A DNA stretch of 64,000 nt from Anagrus nilaparvatae (lineage: Eukaryota; Arthropoda; Insecta; Hymenoptera; Mymaridae), in the NCBI GenBank assembly GCA_022575985.1, contig JAKSXM010000238.1:13410001-13474000 (forward strand), given 5' to 3'. Positions within the stretch are counted from its first letter, which is position 1. Every line of letters starts with the position of its first letter. The notes under the pieces were generated by a model. The model did not search any database and was not told the DNA's origin. It saw nothing but the letters and a program-made list of their open reading frames with translations. The translations under genes and the position numbers were made by a program. This document shows, piece after piece, positions 48,741 to 62,064 of the stretch.

Positions 48741-51586
48741 ATGAGGTTTATTAATCCAGATAAAATAAAAGATTTACAAAATATTCCTGAACGAATTCGT
48801 AACATTTGTATTCTTGCTCATGTTGATCATGGGAAAACTACGATGTCGGATTCTCTTCTTGCTGAAAATGGAATTATTTCTAATAAGTTAGCTGGAAAAT
48901 TACGTTATTTAGATAGTAGACCAGATGAACAGTTACGAGGAATTACTATGAAATCAAGTTTGATTACATTATATCATGTAAATAATGATTTGGAATATAT
49001 TATAAATCTTATAGATTCTCCAGGTCATGTGGATTTTGCATCCGAAGTATCTACAGCTGTGAGATTATGTGATGGTGCTATTATTGTTGTTGATGTTGTT
49101 GAAGGTGTTTGCCCTCAAACTCGCAGTGCTCTTTCTATTTCATATATAGAAGGGTTAAAGCCTGTTTTATTATTAAATAAAATTGATAGATTAATTACTG
49201 AGATGAAACTTACGCCATTAGATGCTTATATACATTTAACTCAAGTATTAGAACAAGTTAATGCTGTGATGGGAGAGTTATTTGCTAGCGATATTATGGA
49301 AAGAGAAGAAAAAGAATTTCTAGATAATGAAGTTAAAGAAAATGCAGCTGAAGTTAATGTAGCTGACTGGCAATCTGCTTTAGAAGAAGCTGATGATTCA
49401 AATCTTTATTTTTCTCCTGAACAAGGTAATGTTTTATTTACAAGTGCAATAGATGGATGGGGTTTTGGAGTTAAGGAATTTGCAAAAATTTATTCTGAAA
49501 AGTTGGGTTTTAGTGAAAAAGTTTTATTAAAAACGCTATGGGGTGATTATTATTTGAATGCTAAAGCAAAAAGAATTATGAAAGGTGCCCAGGAGAAAGC
49601 AAAGAAGCCATTATTTGTTCAACTTATTTTAGAAAATATTTGGAGTTTATATGACACAATCATAGTTAGAAAAGATAAAGAAAAAATTGCAACAGTAGTA
49701 GAAAAATTGAATATTCGTTTATCCACTAGGGATTTAAAATATACAGATTCTAAAAATCAACTAAAAGCAATATTTTCACAGTGGCTTCCTCTTGCCAAAG
49801 CATGCCTTAATATGATTTGCGAAAAAATACCTTCACCTAAACATTTGACAGATGAAAAAATTGAAAGATTGATGTCTGGTAAAAATGAATTTTCTTCTTT
49901 ACCTCCAGAAACTCGTCAACTGAAAAATGCATTTTTAGCATGCAGTTCCAACAATGAAGTACCTGTGATAGTTTTTATTTCAAAAATGTTTTCTGTAGAT
50001 AAAAAATCTTTGCCGGAAAATAAACCTAAACAATTTACTGCTGATGAACTTGCTCAGCGTAGAGAAATAGCTCGTCAAAAACATGCAGAAATGTTAGAGA
50101 AAGAAAAATTACAAAATTCAATACCTGTTGCACTAGAAAATCAAGTAAAAGAAGTATTAGTGCAAGAGAAAACTCCCGAAGAAGAAGAAAATACTGAGGA
50201 TTGTTTAATTGCATTTGCAAGAGTTTATTCTGGTACTTTGAAAATTGGCAGTGAATTATATGTCTTAGGCCCAAAACATAATCCCAAAATTGCTTTAGAT
50301 AGAGAAAAAAATGGAGAAGTAATTGATAGTTCGCTTCAATTAAAAGATCTGAAAGCTGGATATCATATTACAAAAGTTACCATTAAAAAATTATTTATTC
50401 TAATGGGTAGAGAATTAGAAACAATTACTGAAGTCCCTGCTGGAAATGTTATAGGAATTGGAAATTTAGAAGAACATGTTTTAAAGACTGCAACTCTTTC
50501 TTCAACTATAGCTTGTCCATCATTTTCAGAATTAACTTCTTTATCAGATCCAATATTAAGAGTAGCCTTAGAACCTAAAAATCCTCAAGATTTACCTAAA
50601 TTGATCAATGGCTTGAAGCTCTTAAATCAAGCAGACTGTTGTGCCTTAGTTCATATTCAAGAAAATGGAGAGCTTGTTTTAAATACAGCAGGTGAAGTTC
50701 ATTTGGAAAGATGTTTAGAAGATTTAAAAAATCGGTATGCAAAAGTAGAAATTAATGTATCTGAACCAATTGTCTCCTTTCGGGAAACTATTGTGGTTCC
50801 ACCAAAAGTTGATGTAGTTAATGAAGCAATAGAGAAAAAATCGCAAGATACAACTTTAGAAACTTGGACAGCAAATAGGCAAAGTTATTTCCAAATTGAT
50901 GCAAAACCATTACCAGAAGCTGTTACAAAATTATTAGAAAGCAATGCAGAATTATTAAAATATTTAGATCAATATTTGGATAAAATTAATAAGCAAGATT
51001 CAATTGAACCAGATATTTCAAAATTAACCTTAGATGAATCAGTGGCTCTTGACGATAAGACGCAGAAAAATTTAGAAAGTTTAAAAAATGAGCTAGCTCA
51101 AGCTTTTCAAAACTCTGGTTGGGAAGACGATGTCTTAGAAAAAATATGGTCTTTTGGACCTCGTAAGTGTGGCCCAAATATTTTTTTGAACGAAACTACA
51201 TTTAAAAGAAAACCTTTCTGGGAACCTCAAGTTATTTCCTCAGATAATAGAGAGATGTGAGTTAAATATTAAATTTGTTAAAGTAGCAAACTTTTTAATA
51301 TAAAATATTTTTAGGTACTACAATAGTATGGTAAATGGTTTTCAATTTGCAACATTATCTGGCCCTTTATGCGAAGAACCAATGATGGGAGTTTGTTTCA
51401 TTCTCAAAAAATGGGAGGTCTATGAAGGTTCTCAAAGTGACAGCAGTTCACAATCTCAGAGTCATCTCGGAGGACAATTAATGTCAGCTTGTAATCAAAC
51501 TTGTCGTAAAGCTTTTAATTTAAGTCATCCTCGTCTTGTAACACCAATGTATTCTTGCAGCGTATTGGTAACATCTGATGTATTAG
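48741..51586 (+). CDS. EFL1: Elongation factor-like GTPase 1 (EFL1), C-terminal exon(s) not found
   Basis: Exons 48741-51256 and 51315-51586 join in frame (GTGAGT donor, TTTTTAG acceptor) to about 929 residues. A translational GTPase domain opens the protein: G1 AHVDHGKT at 26-33, RGIT at 66-69, DSPGH at 92-96 and NKID at 146-149. An EFL1-type insertion follows, with a charged stretch around ADELAQRREIARQKHAEMLE, then EF-2-like domains II and III (ECLIAFARVYSG-type and ALEPKNPQDLPKLINGLKLL) and the domain IV start (VSEPIVSFRETIV). In the second exon, SMVNGFQFATLSGPLCEEPM and GGQLMSACNQTCRKAF are diagnostic of EFL1 rather than EF-2. With SBDS it releases eIF6 from cytoplasmic pre-60S subunits. 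The frame runs into GTAAGT after TSDVLG, but the expected domain V (roughly 150-190 residues) was not seen downstream. A 5' UTR intron precedes the ATG. Confidence 0.93.
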
Positions 51587-52634
51587 GTAAGTTTTTATAA
51601 AAAATTTTTAAAACTATTATTTGAATAATCTTTATTTTTAATCAGTTTCCTGATGTAAGTATATTTATTTACAAAAATTGAATTATTTTATAAACATAAA
51701 ATGAGTTACTTAAATTTACTAATATGAAAAAACTAAATAGATATATAAAAAAAAGTGAGAAAGAAAGACATGGCCTTTACCTACTAATAATTTTCTGCAA
51801 TTTAATTTGATTAAAAATTGCAGTAATTATATATATAATATATATATTATATATAAAAAAAATAAAAAAAAAAAATTCTTTATACTTTTTTGTCTCCATA
51901 AATAATTTACTATGCAATTTTTTAAAAATTAATCAATACTGTCGTCAAATGTCAATATAATGACAATATTAATTTAGCCATCACAAAATTCTAATAAATA
52001 AATAAATAAATAAATAGTAATTGTGTGTCGGTGGTGATTATTATAATTTTTAAATGTAAATATTTTTTTCATTTTTTAAATAATAACATGGCATATTATT
52101 ATAAATAGGGTATATAAAAGCTTTTTCTTTTTAAAAAATTTTATCAAGTTAAAAGAAAAAAAAAGAAATTTATAATTATATAATATTTCTATACACTGGT
52201 GTATAAATTTACTTTATAATTAAAATTCTGTTTTTTTAGCCTTTTGATACTTTATCACTCCTCATATAATATAATGTTATCAAATGTTCCTCTATCGATA
52301 TTAATTGGAAGAGAGATAAAGCAATAGAGATATAGCTATGAGTATATTAAAATTTTAATTATAAATTATATATGAGTATTATTTCTACTTAATTTAAATA
52401 TCGTTTTCTGCACATATGATTTTCTGAATTAAAATTTAAAGCAATAATTTTAAAAGTTCAACTTAAACCCTAAATTTAGCAAAAATTACTTTTAAAATAT
52501 TAATTATTTTTATGCCATTATAGAATAAACTGAATAGTAAAAAAGAAAAAAAAAATTGCGAGTATTGTCTTTTTTCTTCATGAGTTTAAATTACTCATTA
52601 AGTTTTTAAATATTTTTTTTAATAATTAATTTAT
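51587..52634. other. Intron or intergenic AT-rich DNA after EFL1
   Basis: This stretch holds the EFL1 donor and then low-complexity AT-rich sequence, including a palindromic TA run at about 51828-51860 and an AAAT microsatellite near 51999-52015. No coding exon continuing EFL1 was recognised on the plus strand. Confidence 0.5.
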
Positions 52635-55600
52635 TCAATCCCAATGAGCTGATTTTAATAATTCTGGAACTAAATGCCATGGAAAAGATGATTTACGTTC
52701 ATCTTCAGTATCCGATGAAAGTCCTGAAATAACATTGCGTAAATAAATAAGTTAATTGAAGATTAGTAATAAAAAAATTTTTTTATACCTAAAATACTGC
52801 GAATATTTCTAAGAGGACGACCTCTTCTTGTACCTTGAACACACATCATACCGTATACTCGAATACCAGGAACACTTGCATAAGTTGGTTGATCATGACT
52901 CATTGGTCCTTCTGTAAAGTTCAAATTTATAGAGTGTAGGTAATGTAACTTACATTAATTTAAATTTAATTAAATTAGGAAAGTTTGAAATTTTGTTTGA
53001 AATTCAAAGAAAATTAAAAATAAAAAGGAAATTTCACAGTAAAACTGCTTAAAAAAAGTTTTTATTTTTTTAAATTAAAACTAAACAATATGCTTCAATT
53101 TATTTGTTTAAATGTTTTACGTCTGGTCTTCTTAGTAAATATTTTAATTAAAAACGACCTTTTTTAATCAAGTACTTGTCTTCAATTTATTTTTCCAATT
53201 AATGCCACTTTTTCAAAAATTGATTTTATTTATTATTTTATATTTTTTAAATTAAAGAGGCTTAAAGAAGAAAAAAAAAAAACTTTTCTTTGCAAAACAA
53301 AACGTTAGTTGCTTACCAAGAATATTAGTATCAGGACATCGACATATAACTAAATAATGAGATTTTCCGGTTCTAACATTTTGAAGGGCTAACAACGACC
53401 AATCACGCGGTGCTCTGCATTCTCTCATTTCAGCTACTGGTTCACATGTTTTTACTAAAGTTAAAGCCTGTAAATAAAAAATTTAATTAGCCACCTTTTA
53501 CTTGTCTTAATTAATCATTAAAATATTATTAATTTTCTTTTGTTTTTTAATTAGAAAAAGTGATTATGGGAAAATGGTTTTTAAAATTATTAAAATAATT
53601 GCTTATATTGATAACACTTTTTTTCACAAAGTAAAAATTTAATCGCTAAGGAAAATTTCTAGTCTCATACTTTTGGTTTATATGAAGAATTCCGTGTCAA
53701 TTGGACCCCTAAATATTTTCATTAAAAATACTTCGTAAAAAATTTCGAATAACTAAAACAGCCAAAAAGAAAATTCAAAATTAAACCCGCAGTACTAAAA
53801 TTATAAGAAACTTATTGCCAAAAATAACAATCACCAAACACTAATTTCAACTTAAGCTCACTTAGCGCGGAACCTCTCATATCCGATAAAAAAAATTCAC
53901 AAATAAATTTATTAAATACATAAAATTTAAAGAAAAATAAAAGAGGAAATTATTATTTTATATTCATTACTTTTTTCTTGTTTCGTGCAAAATTTAATTT
54001 TACAATAAAAATAAAGAAAAAAAAAAAAAAAGAGGAGTAGGTATATTCCCACATAATTTTTTTTTTTATATAAAATTACATTTAAATTAACTATACTTAT
54101 AAAAAAAAAATTATTAACTATTTATATTCTGACCTTTTAAATAAAAATAATATTATTTCCGTTATTTTATACTCCTCCCCCGCTCTTTTTTTTTTTATAT
54201 TTGAGAAAGTAATAGAAGAGTTTATCATTATTTTTTATCTTTTTTTTTTTTCGTCATTATATTCATTTCTCGTGCACTTCATTAATAGAACAATTGGTCA
54301 TGAAATTTACTACTATTTCCTATTATATCAAAAATAACGATTCAAGAAGATTTTATTCATTATTTAGGTCAATGTTGAATTGAGCTTTTGTTTTTTTGTT
54401 TGACTTTTATTAACTTAAAATAATAATAATTAATACTTTTTGATCTAAAACGATAATTAAAGAAAATGTCTTGATTTATCAAGTGGATTATTTAATTTTA
54501 CAGTTACGTATAGTTTTCTTTCATCAGATTCCACAAGTTAAGCCTAGCATAACTATTTAAGCAAGTTTTTTCTTTTTTTTTTTTTTTTTGCCATGTCATT
54601 GATTATGATAAAAAAATAAACTGATTTATGTTTAAGTTATCATCGTTTTAATTTTTTAAATACTTAAAAATAATGATACTGTAATAGCACATAATTAAGA
54701 TTATACATTTAGCTAGACAGTTTCTAACCAGCTGTGAAAAAGTTTATTTTAGCGTTTCTTTAAAATAATGTCGAACCTTCAAATAAGTAAAGGCTTATTT
54801 GAAGTTTCGACATAATAAACTTTATTATAACAACTTAAGAACAATATTTTAAAGAAAATGCACTGCAAAAAGTAACTTTCTTAGATTTACAAAAAAAATA
54901 GAAATTTTTCGAAAAATTAACGAATTTTCAAAAAATTTTCTCGAAGAATTCTCGATTTTTTTTTATGATTTTACGAAAAAAGTTGTAAATTCACAACTAT
55001 TTTCCGGAAATTTACAACTATTTTTTGTAAATTTTCGAAAAAAAATGGTAAATTATCAATTTTTTTTGCGAATTCACAAAAAAAAATCGAGAATACTCGT
55101 ATTTTTTGTTAATATACTAAATTTAGTAAATATACGATTTTTTTCGAATATTTACAAATTTTTTCGAAAATTTACTAATTTTTCGAAAATGCTCGAATTT
55201 TTTTGTTAATCTAAGGAAGTTACTTTTTACAGTGTGGGTTAAAAAGAGGTTAGAAATTAGTCTTTTTCTGCCCAAATTTCGTAAATAATTTTTCATTTTA
55301 AGATCTAAATATGGTGCACTTTCTGCCCTAAAAACTAGAATCAAGGTTAGAATCAAAGTTTGATTATCATATGCTTTGAATATTTGTTTGTTACATGTAA
55401 ATTATTGAATACAATGTAATTTTAATCTTATTTTCGACGTCATTCTCTTTCATCCCTTGTAAAGCAAATAGATATTACATCAAAGAGAAAAACATTCTGT
55501 CCAAATATTTACTACGATGGCAAAAGTGTTAAATAGAAACTTGTAATTTAACTTAATAAAAAATAATCTTTCTACCTGTATTAATGATAATGATGACAAT

Positions 55601-58600
55601 AATAATAATGATCATATCAATCATTGAATATAAGGAAAAAACAAGTTTTTTTTTGTATATTAAAGAAACGTTAGAAATTTTTCTCACTTCGTATTAAGAG
55701 TAATCAGTCATATTATATATAAAATAACATTTTTTTTTCTAAAAAAAAAATATCCGAGATAATTTTCTCGATGTAATTTGCTTTAATATAAAATTATTAT
55801 TATACCTGTCAATTATTTAATAATTTAACACTTTTACTTTTTTTTTTAATTATTTAATTATACATATGTATGTGTGTGTAACCTACTTTTATCATTAAAT
55901 TTAATTTATTTGTGTTTGAAGAGATTTTTTTTTCAATTATTTAGCTTTTTCATAAGAAAAATTAGTTTTTAATTGAAAAAAAAAAAATTTATATTGTTGA
56001 AACTTAGCCATATTTATAATATCAAAAAGACATTTCACTTTCGAGAAAAAAATAACTATTTAATTTTGTTTGAAAATTAAATTCTTTCGATTTAGTTATA
56101 AATAGAATTAAAATTTTTATCCAACTATCAAAAGTAACTTATTTTCAGAAATTTTTCTGAGAAAAGAAGAAATAAGTTATCAAATGATTTTAAGTCTTCA
56201 TTTAATTAAAATTTTAAATGAAAATTAATTCATACTTTCATTTAGAGCTTCAGTTGTAATTAATTTTATTGTCAAGGGATCTGTTCAACACAAAATTATT
56301 CGACACATCAATAATTCTACACAAAAAAGTTTTGCGCAATCGTTCTACACCGAAAATCCTTGTGCTGAAAATATCAACACAAATTTTTTCTAATCAAAAT
56401 ATTCAACACACTGTGTTAAGTGATATTTAATTATGCTAGTATATGAAAGAAATAAGTTATTTAATATTTAAAATGGAGTGTTGAATACTTTGACTAAAAA
56501 AAATTTGTGTTAAACTTTTCAGCACAAGGATTTTTGGTGTAGAACGATTCCACAAAACTTTTTTGTGTAGAATCATTGATGTGTTGAATAATTTTTTGTT
56601 GATCAGATCCCTTGCCATTTTATTTTACTTCAAACAGAATTTTTATTGGTTAATCAATTTAATTCGCTTTTTTAAAAAAGAATTTATTTTATAATTAGTT
56701 GTCAGATTCATGTTCTTTTACTTATTAAAATGTAATTACAAAATTTTCCTTTTTGTTCTTATAATATTACATCTTTGATATTCTTTATTTCTTTTATAAT
56801 AATCTGTAAGAGATAGGCGTTTCCTTGAATTTATTTCTCTATAAATAAAACTAGTCATCTTTATATAATTTAATTGTAAGTAAATTAATGAAAAAGAAAA
56901 AAAAAACAATCCAATTAATCGGTTTAGATTGAAAAATTTTTCTGGCGGCAATTTCAATGTATTCTGTTAAAATGATTGCAAATGGCTTGAAATGACATTT
57001 GCTATTATTTGAGCAAGAACATTATTTTTCAAGTTCGTTTTAAGTAAGTTGCTAAAAGCATAGAGCAAGATGTACAAGTGCAAGTTTAAGATTCTTACGG
57101 CATAAAATTACGCAATAAAATTATGAAACATTTCAGACTTGATTTAATTTCTTGATTTTATTTAAGTTTATAAAATCGGAAAATCTAATTAATTTTCGTT
57201 ATTTTTTTAATTCATTCCTAGCTTAATATCCAGCAAATCTGAACATTTTTTAAAATCGAAAAACAGTTGCCATTTTAAAACCATTAACCTTAGAACCTTA
57301 AAACTGGCCATGGTTTCATATTTCTTACGTTCTGATCTCAGCCAAATCCAATTTTTCAAACCATTACTTTGCCCTAGTCTTTAGGTCAATTTCACAAAAA
57401 TTTGCAAAAAGTATATAAATATTAAAGTAAAATTAATAATTTTCATAGATTTGCCCATATACATTATTTATCAATAAATATATTACAAGTAAAAACCGTT
57501 ATAAACAATAAAGAAAAATATTATAATCATTTTTGATATTATATAAGAGCATAACAATATATTAAATTTTCAACACCTATTATATTTATATTAAAGTACG
57601 TTCTCTCAAATTATCATGCAATATTAGAATTTTATAAGATGTTTATGTATATGGACAAATTTACGCCAATTTTTAAGATTTTTTTTTCTTAAAGGTTAAG
57701 TTTCTGAGGAGGTTGCAATTTTTGAAGACTTTTAAAGTACGTGCTATTGAAAAATTCCACTTCACTGAAAAGATTTACCCCAAAAAAAACCCAGTTTTAA
57801 TCTTCCAAAACTTAGATTTTTAGCCTAAAGTTGACTACATAAAAGTGCTTCAAAATTCCCTCTGGGTAAAAACCTAAGAAAATATTTCTAAAGAAATGAA
57901 TTCAATAGAAAAATATAAAAAAGATTTATAATAAGAAAATTAAAAAGCGAATGCATGTATAATACTGTACTATGCAAAGATAAATAAATAAATAAAAAAA
58001 AGGACCGTTGAATCCCATGAGCGATATGCACTAGATATGAATTTAATACGATGTTTAATATACATCACGAGCATGTAATATAAAAAAATAAACCTCCAGG
58101 GTACGTATCTCTGTATTCAAATCTTTTTTTATTCTGCTTGTTATATGGAAAGTGTTACATTTTTTTTTTTATAATTAATTTTTTATACGTTAGTTTAGTT
58201 TTAAAAATGTGATATTGTTCGTAAACTGTAAATAATAATTGAAAAAATTTAGTAAATTGCTCAATTTAACGACATTAAATTTTATTTATTAAATTCTCAA
58301 GTTAATAAAAAAAAAAAAAATTCTCATAAAATCAAGTCGAGAGATGATGGGTAAAGATCTTTGGCCCACATTCCATAATAGCGATCGCGCGAATCCTTTT
58401 AGCTCTGGTGATCACGAGTTACGTAGGTTTTTAAAGTAAAAAAATTTTTATTGTATTAAACTTTTTTTTTATTATTGTTATTGTATTCTGAATAAAGAGA
58501 TAAGAATAATCGTTTGTTAGAGTAATCTCTTCATTTTCTTCAAAACAATAATAATATTCAATGAATTCGAATACTTTTATAGTTTTTAAGAAAATTTTAT

Positions 58601-60552
58601 AACCGTTTTATATTATTGGACAAAAAGTTAGTTTTATATACTTGTGATATAAAAAAATTTTTTTAGCTTGGTTAATTCTTTTGAAAAGAAATTTTTTTTT
58701 ACAAAAATTAATGCTTTTTTTCAATGTTTTTGCTATTTTTAAAAATATGAAAAATTTTTTCTAATGATAATTCAGCTTCTGTAAATTACACTGTAAAAAG
58801 TAACTTCCTTATATTAACAAAAAAATTAGTAAATTTTCAAAAAATTTTGTAAATATTCGATAAAAATCGTAAATTTACTAAATTTAGTAAATTAACAAAA
58901 AATACGAGTATTCTCGATTTTTTTTTGTGATTTTACAAAAAAAGTTGTAAATTCACAACTATTTTTCGGAAATTTACAACTATTTTTTGAAAATTTTCGA
59001 AAAAAAATTGTTTTTTCTTGCAAATTCACAAAAAAAATACTCGAATTTTTTGTTAATATACTAAATTTAGTAATTATACGATTTTTTTCGAACATTTACA
59101 AATTTTTTCGAAAATTTACTAATTTTTCGAAAATGTTCTAATTTTTTTATGAATATAAGAAAGTTACTTTTTACAGTGTATGCTTGCATGATTGTCAATA
59201 ATGTAACTATGATACTGAATATTACAGAAATAAGTCAAGAATAAAAATTTTTAATAAAAGAAAACAGTAATATTTATGTATAATACCTAAACTTTTCATA
59301 TGAATTATAAGAATTCATTGAAATTCGGAATTGATGAAGCGTATGGGCAAAAACAATAGTACATTTTTAATCAAGGGAGAAATAAATTTTTTTGCTTCCA
59401 TTGATAAAACGCAATTTTTATTTCTCAGTATAGAAAAATATTTTTATAAATCCAAGATGTTAAACGGGGTGAAAAAAAAATTCTTGCTACAATTATCCTT
59501 TTAAATAAATATTTATTTTGAGTCAATAAATTCAAATTATATTTGGGTAACCTACATTTGGACATGGTTTACATGTGTGATATATTTTTTTCAAATTTTA
59601 ACTAAAAAAAAACGTAAAAAAGCTTAATTTAAAAAAATTTTTCATTTTTTCATTTTACAATTCATTTAGACGAGCAGTCGAGATTCACCTGACAGTTGAT
59701 TTTTTTATACTTGGAATAATGACAAAAAATGCTGAACAATCAACATTTTTTTGACATTTTCGATTAACATTACACCCGTTGAAGCGAGGTGTGAACAGCC
59801 AGATTAATGTACATAATAACTGTAACTGTCCATCAAAATTTTTCCTATTCGTCTATAGCAAAAATAAAAATTGATGACATTACGAAGTGATAAAAGGATG
59901 AATACCGAAGGAGTATAAACACGCCTTCATATAAATGTAGGTTCCCATTGATTAAATGAAAAGCCGTTGTTCCGGTTTTATTTTATTGAAAGTTGTTTAA
60001 TTTTAAAAAAAATTTTATAGGTATATAGATCATTTGCGTAGGCGTTTTAAGAAACTTATGTCACGATATTATAGTACATCAGTTTTTATCGGTTTATTTA
60101 TAGTTGATCTATTTTAGCATTATCTCAGGCACTTAAACGACTCATAATTAGATAAAGATTCTCTTTAATGGCTGTTTAATGACTAAATTAAATTTATGGA
60201 TTTTAATCTTCCAATATTTTATTTCGCTTCATTTTATTGGCCTACTATTACTTTATGGAGCCGATTTTTAAAACTAAAAATTATAATTAATATTTACCCT
60301 AACCCGGGAATCAGTGACCAATTCCGTAGTATGAAGATCGTCGCTATCAAGCGACGCACTGCATGGATCTCTGTATCTTCCAGGACACGCACATAATGGT
60401 TGCGTGAAATTAAGCCTTACGTAAACTGCATTACAGACTTGTTGGACTGCACATTCGGGTAATAAGTAAATATGCTGATTATGTGGGTAGTAATGATATT
60501 TCGTTGGTTTGGCTAATGCTGCACTTGCACCTTCGGGTAATCTGACGCCAGT
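52635..60552 (-). CDS. Secreted-type cysteine-rich protein, partial (5' exon not found), family not recognised for certain
   Basis: Minus-strand exons 60298-60552, 53317-53467, 52789-52911 and 52635-52723 join in frame with good splice sites and end at TGA, giving about 205 residues. Features in order: KYHYYPHNQHIYLLPECAV, a CNAVYVRLNFTQPLCACP segment, RYRDPCSASL, TCEPVAEMRECRAPRDWSL, GKSHYLVICRCP, SHDQPTYASVPGIRVYGMMC and a polar tail ending SAHWD. Ten cysteines with two CxC pairs and no membrane segment suggest a disulphide-rich secreted domain. The wording is so regular that it is surely conserved in insects; it recalls arthropod secreted Cys-rich proteins, some of which are annotated by similarity to centipede venom components, but no toxin role is implied. 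The signal-peptide exon must lie beyond 60552. The first intron seen is 6.8 kb and holds two CACTG elements and one CAAGGGATC element. Confidence 0.78.
54769..54812. repeat. Hairpin with 19-bp stem
   Basis: TGTCGAACCTTCAAATAAG pairs with CTTATTTGAAGTTTCGACA with one mismatch around a 6-base loop, and flanking AAGTTTATT / AATAAACTT also pair loosely. It lies in the 6.8 kb intron of the cysteine-rich protein gene. Confidence 0.65.
54861..55234. mobile_element. CACTG family MITE, copy 4
   Basis: 374-bp copy, CACTGCAAAAAGTAACTTTC at the left and AAGTTACTTTTTACAGTG at the right. It is flanked by TG on both sides instead of TA. Interior units (TTGTAAATTCACAACTATTT) are expanded relative to copy 1. 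Confidence 0.85.
56273..56614. mobile_element. CAAGGGATC family inverted-repeat element, copy 2
   Basis: 342-bp palindrome from CAAGGGATCTGTTCAACAC to GTTGATCAGATCCCTTG. Left AATTATTCGACACATCAATA pairs with the right end, and inner TTCTACACCGAAAATCCTTG pairs with CAAGGATTTTTGGTGTAGAA. It is better preserved than the nested copy at 36364. Confidence 0.88.
58789..59178. mobile_element. CACTG family MITE, copy 5
   Basis: 390-bp copy, the longest of the family, with CACTGTAAAAAGTAACTTCC and AAGTTACTTTTTACAGTG ends and TA on both sides. It shares the expanded TTGTAAATTCACAACTATTT interior with copy 4. Confidence 0.88.
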
Positions 60553-62064
60553 CTAAAAAAAAAAAATAAAATTATGAAATTTCAAAACTAAAACTGAATT
60601 TTAATAAATAACTTTTGTCATTAAATATTTTGTTTCGTGATAAATCTTTGTTCATAATAATGTACGTGTCTGTTTTTGACGCGTTCTTCAAAAAAGTATA
60701 TTAAAAATGTTTGCTATGACGTGAATGTACAAATATCTTTTTATTTTATATGCACAAATTATTTGTGGTTTCTTTTGTTTCGATCAATCATATTTCTGTT
60801 TTAAATAATTTTGTTTCTAGTGCAATTTATTGTTTTGATGGTTAATATTATAATTTTCATGTAGCTTTTGTTAATTATTTATTAATTTTTAAATTAAATA
60901 TTATCATATTTTATTTTATTTAAAATTTCATCGCAAATATTAATCGGTATTTTATAATTTATTATTCTTTTAATTAGCCGAAAAATAAGCAATTTTTTTA
61001 TTTAAAGCTTATAAGGGCGAATTCGTCTGGAAATAAGGGGCTTGTACAGGGTAAATTAAAAAAAATATTATTCTATTGTCATTTTTTCGTTTGCTGGCGT
61101 TCTATGTCATTTTTCTATGATTCTTTAAATCGAAAAAAAAGTATTTATTTGGCAGCAAGAATAGAAATATTTCTAGTTAATTTACGAATTTAGACCAAAA
61201 ACACTTATTTTTACAAAAAATAGTTTGAACCGGTTTCTGAGACCCTTCATTCTAAATTGGTCCTAATCGGGGTGAAATCACTCATATATAAATACGAAAA
61301 AAAAAATAAAATTTTTTTTAAAATCCGAACAATGTTTCAGAGCATAAAATAGGCGTACAATTAAATTTTTATATGACATAAAATAAATGTAAAAAAAAAA
61401 AAAAAATTAGCACTTTTTATTACGATAAGTACAAGTAATAAATTCTCATAAAGAACTTAAATATAAAAAAAAACTCTCATTTAGTATAAACACAAAAGAT
61501 AAGTAAGTAAACGTAATAATAATATTAAATTATAAATACATATAACAACTCAATCGAACATTGTTTCATATATTATATTATAATAATGTGAGGAAAAAAA
61601 AATTGTTCCGGATAGCAGAAAGCTTAATTGCTTTTATAATATACAAACGAGACTTTTGAAGTAGTTCGTATAGCGTGATATTGCTCTTCTTTTTGCGATA
61701 TTCACATGTGTGCATGCATTTTATCTATTTTAATAATCAAGGTCGACTTTAGATATGATAATCAGATTTTAATTACTTTTTTATTTAGGTGAAAAAAATA
61801 AGAAAAAAAAATCGTTAATTCTGTCAAACTTAATTTGTTTTAAATATTTGGCTAAACAATAAATAACTCAAGAGGAAAAACCACATTTTTATGGATGGGT
61901 TTTTATTTGTGAAGAATCAACCCCGAATGCGCTCTTCTTTTATTTTGTTGGGCCTTTTGGATCTAAATTTTGGGTTATTTTACAAATATAGCAGTTATAC
62001 TTTAATCATATTTCTACAATTTATTGATATAATTATTCTGATGATATTATGTAATCTTTACATA

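Noticed and set aside
51755..51785. Possible EFL1 continuation around an ERHGL-like translation
   Set aside because: The short resemblance to the RRHGR stretch of domain V is not followed by further similarity, and no acceptor in the right phase precedes it.
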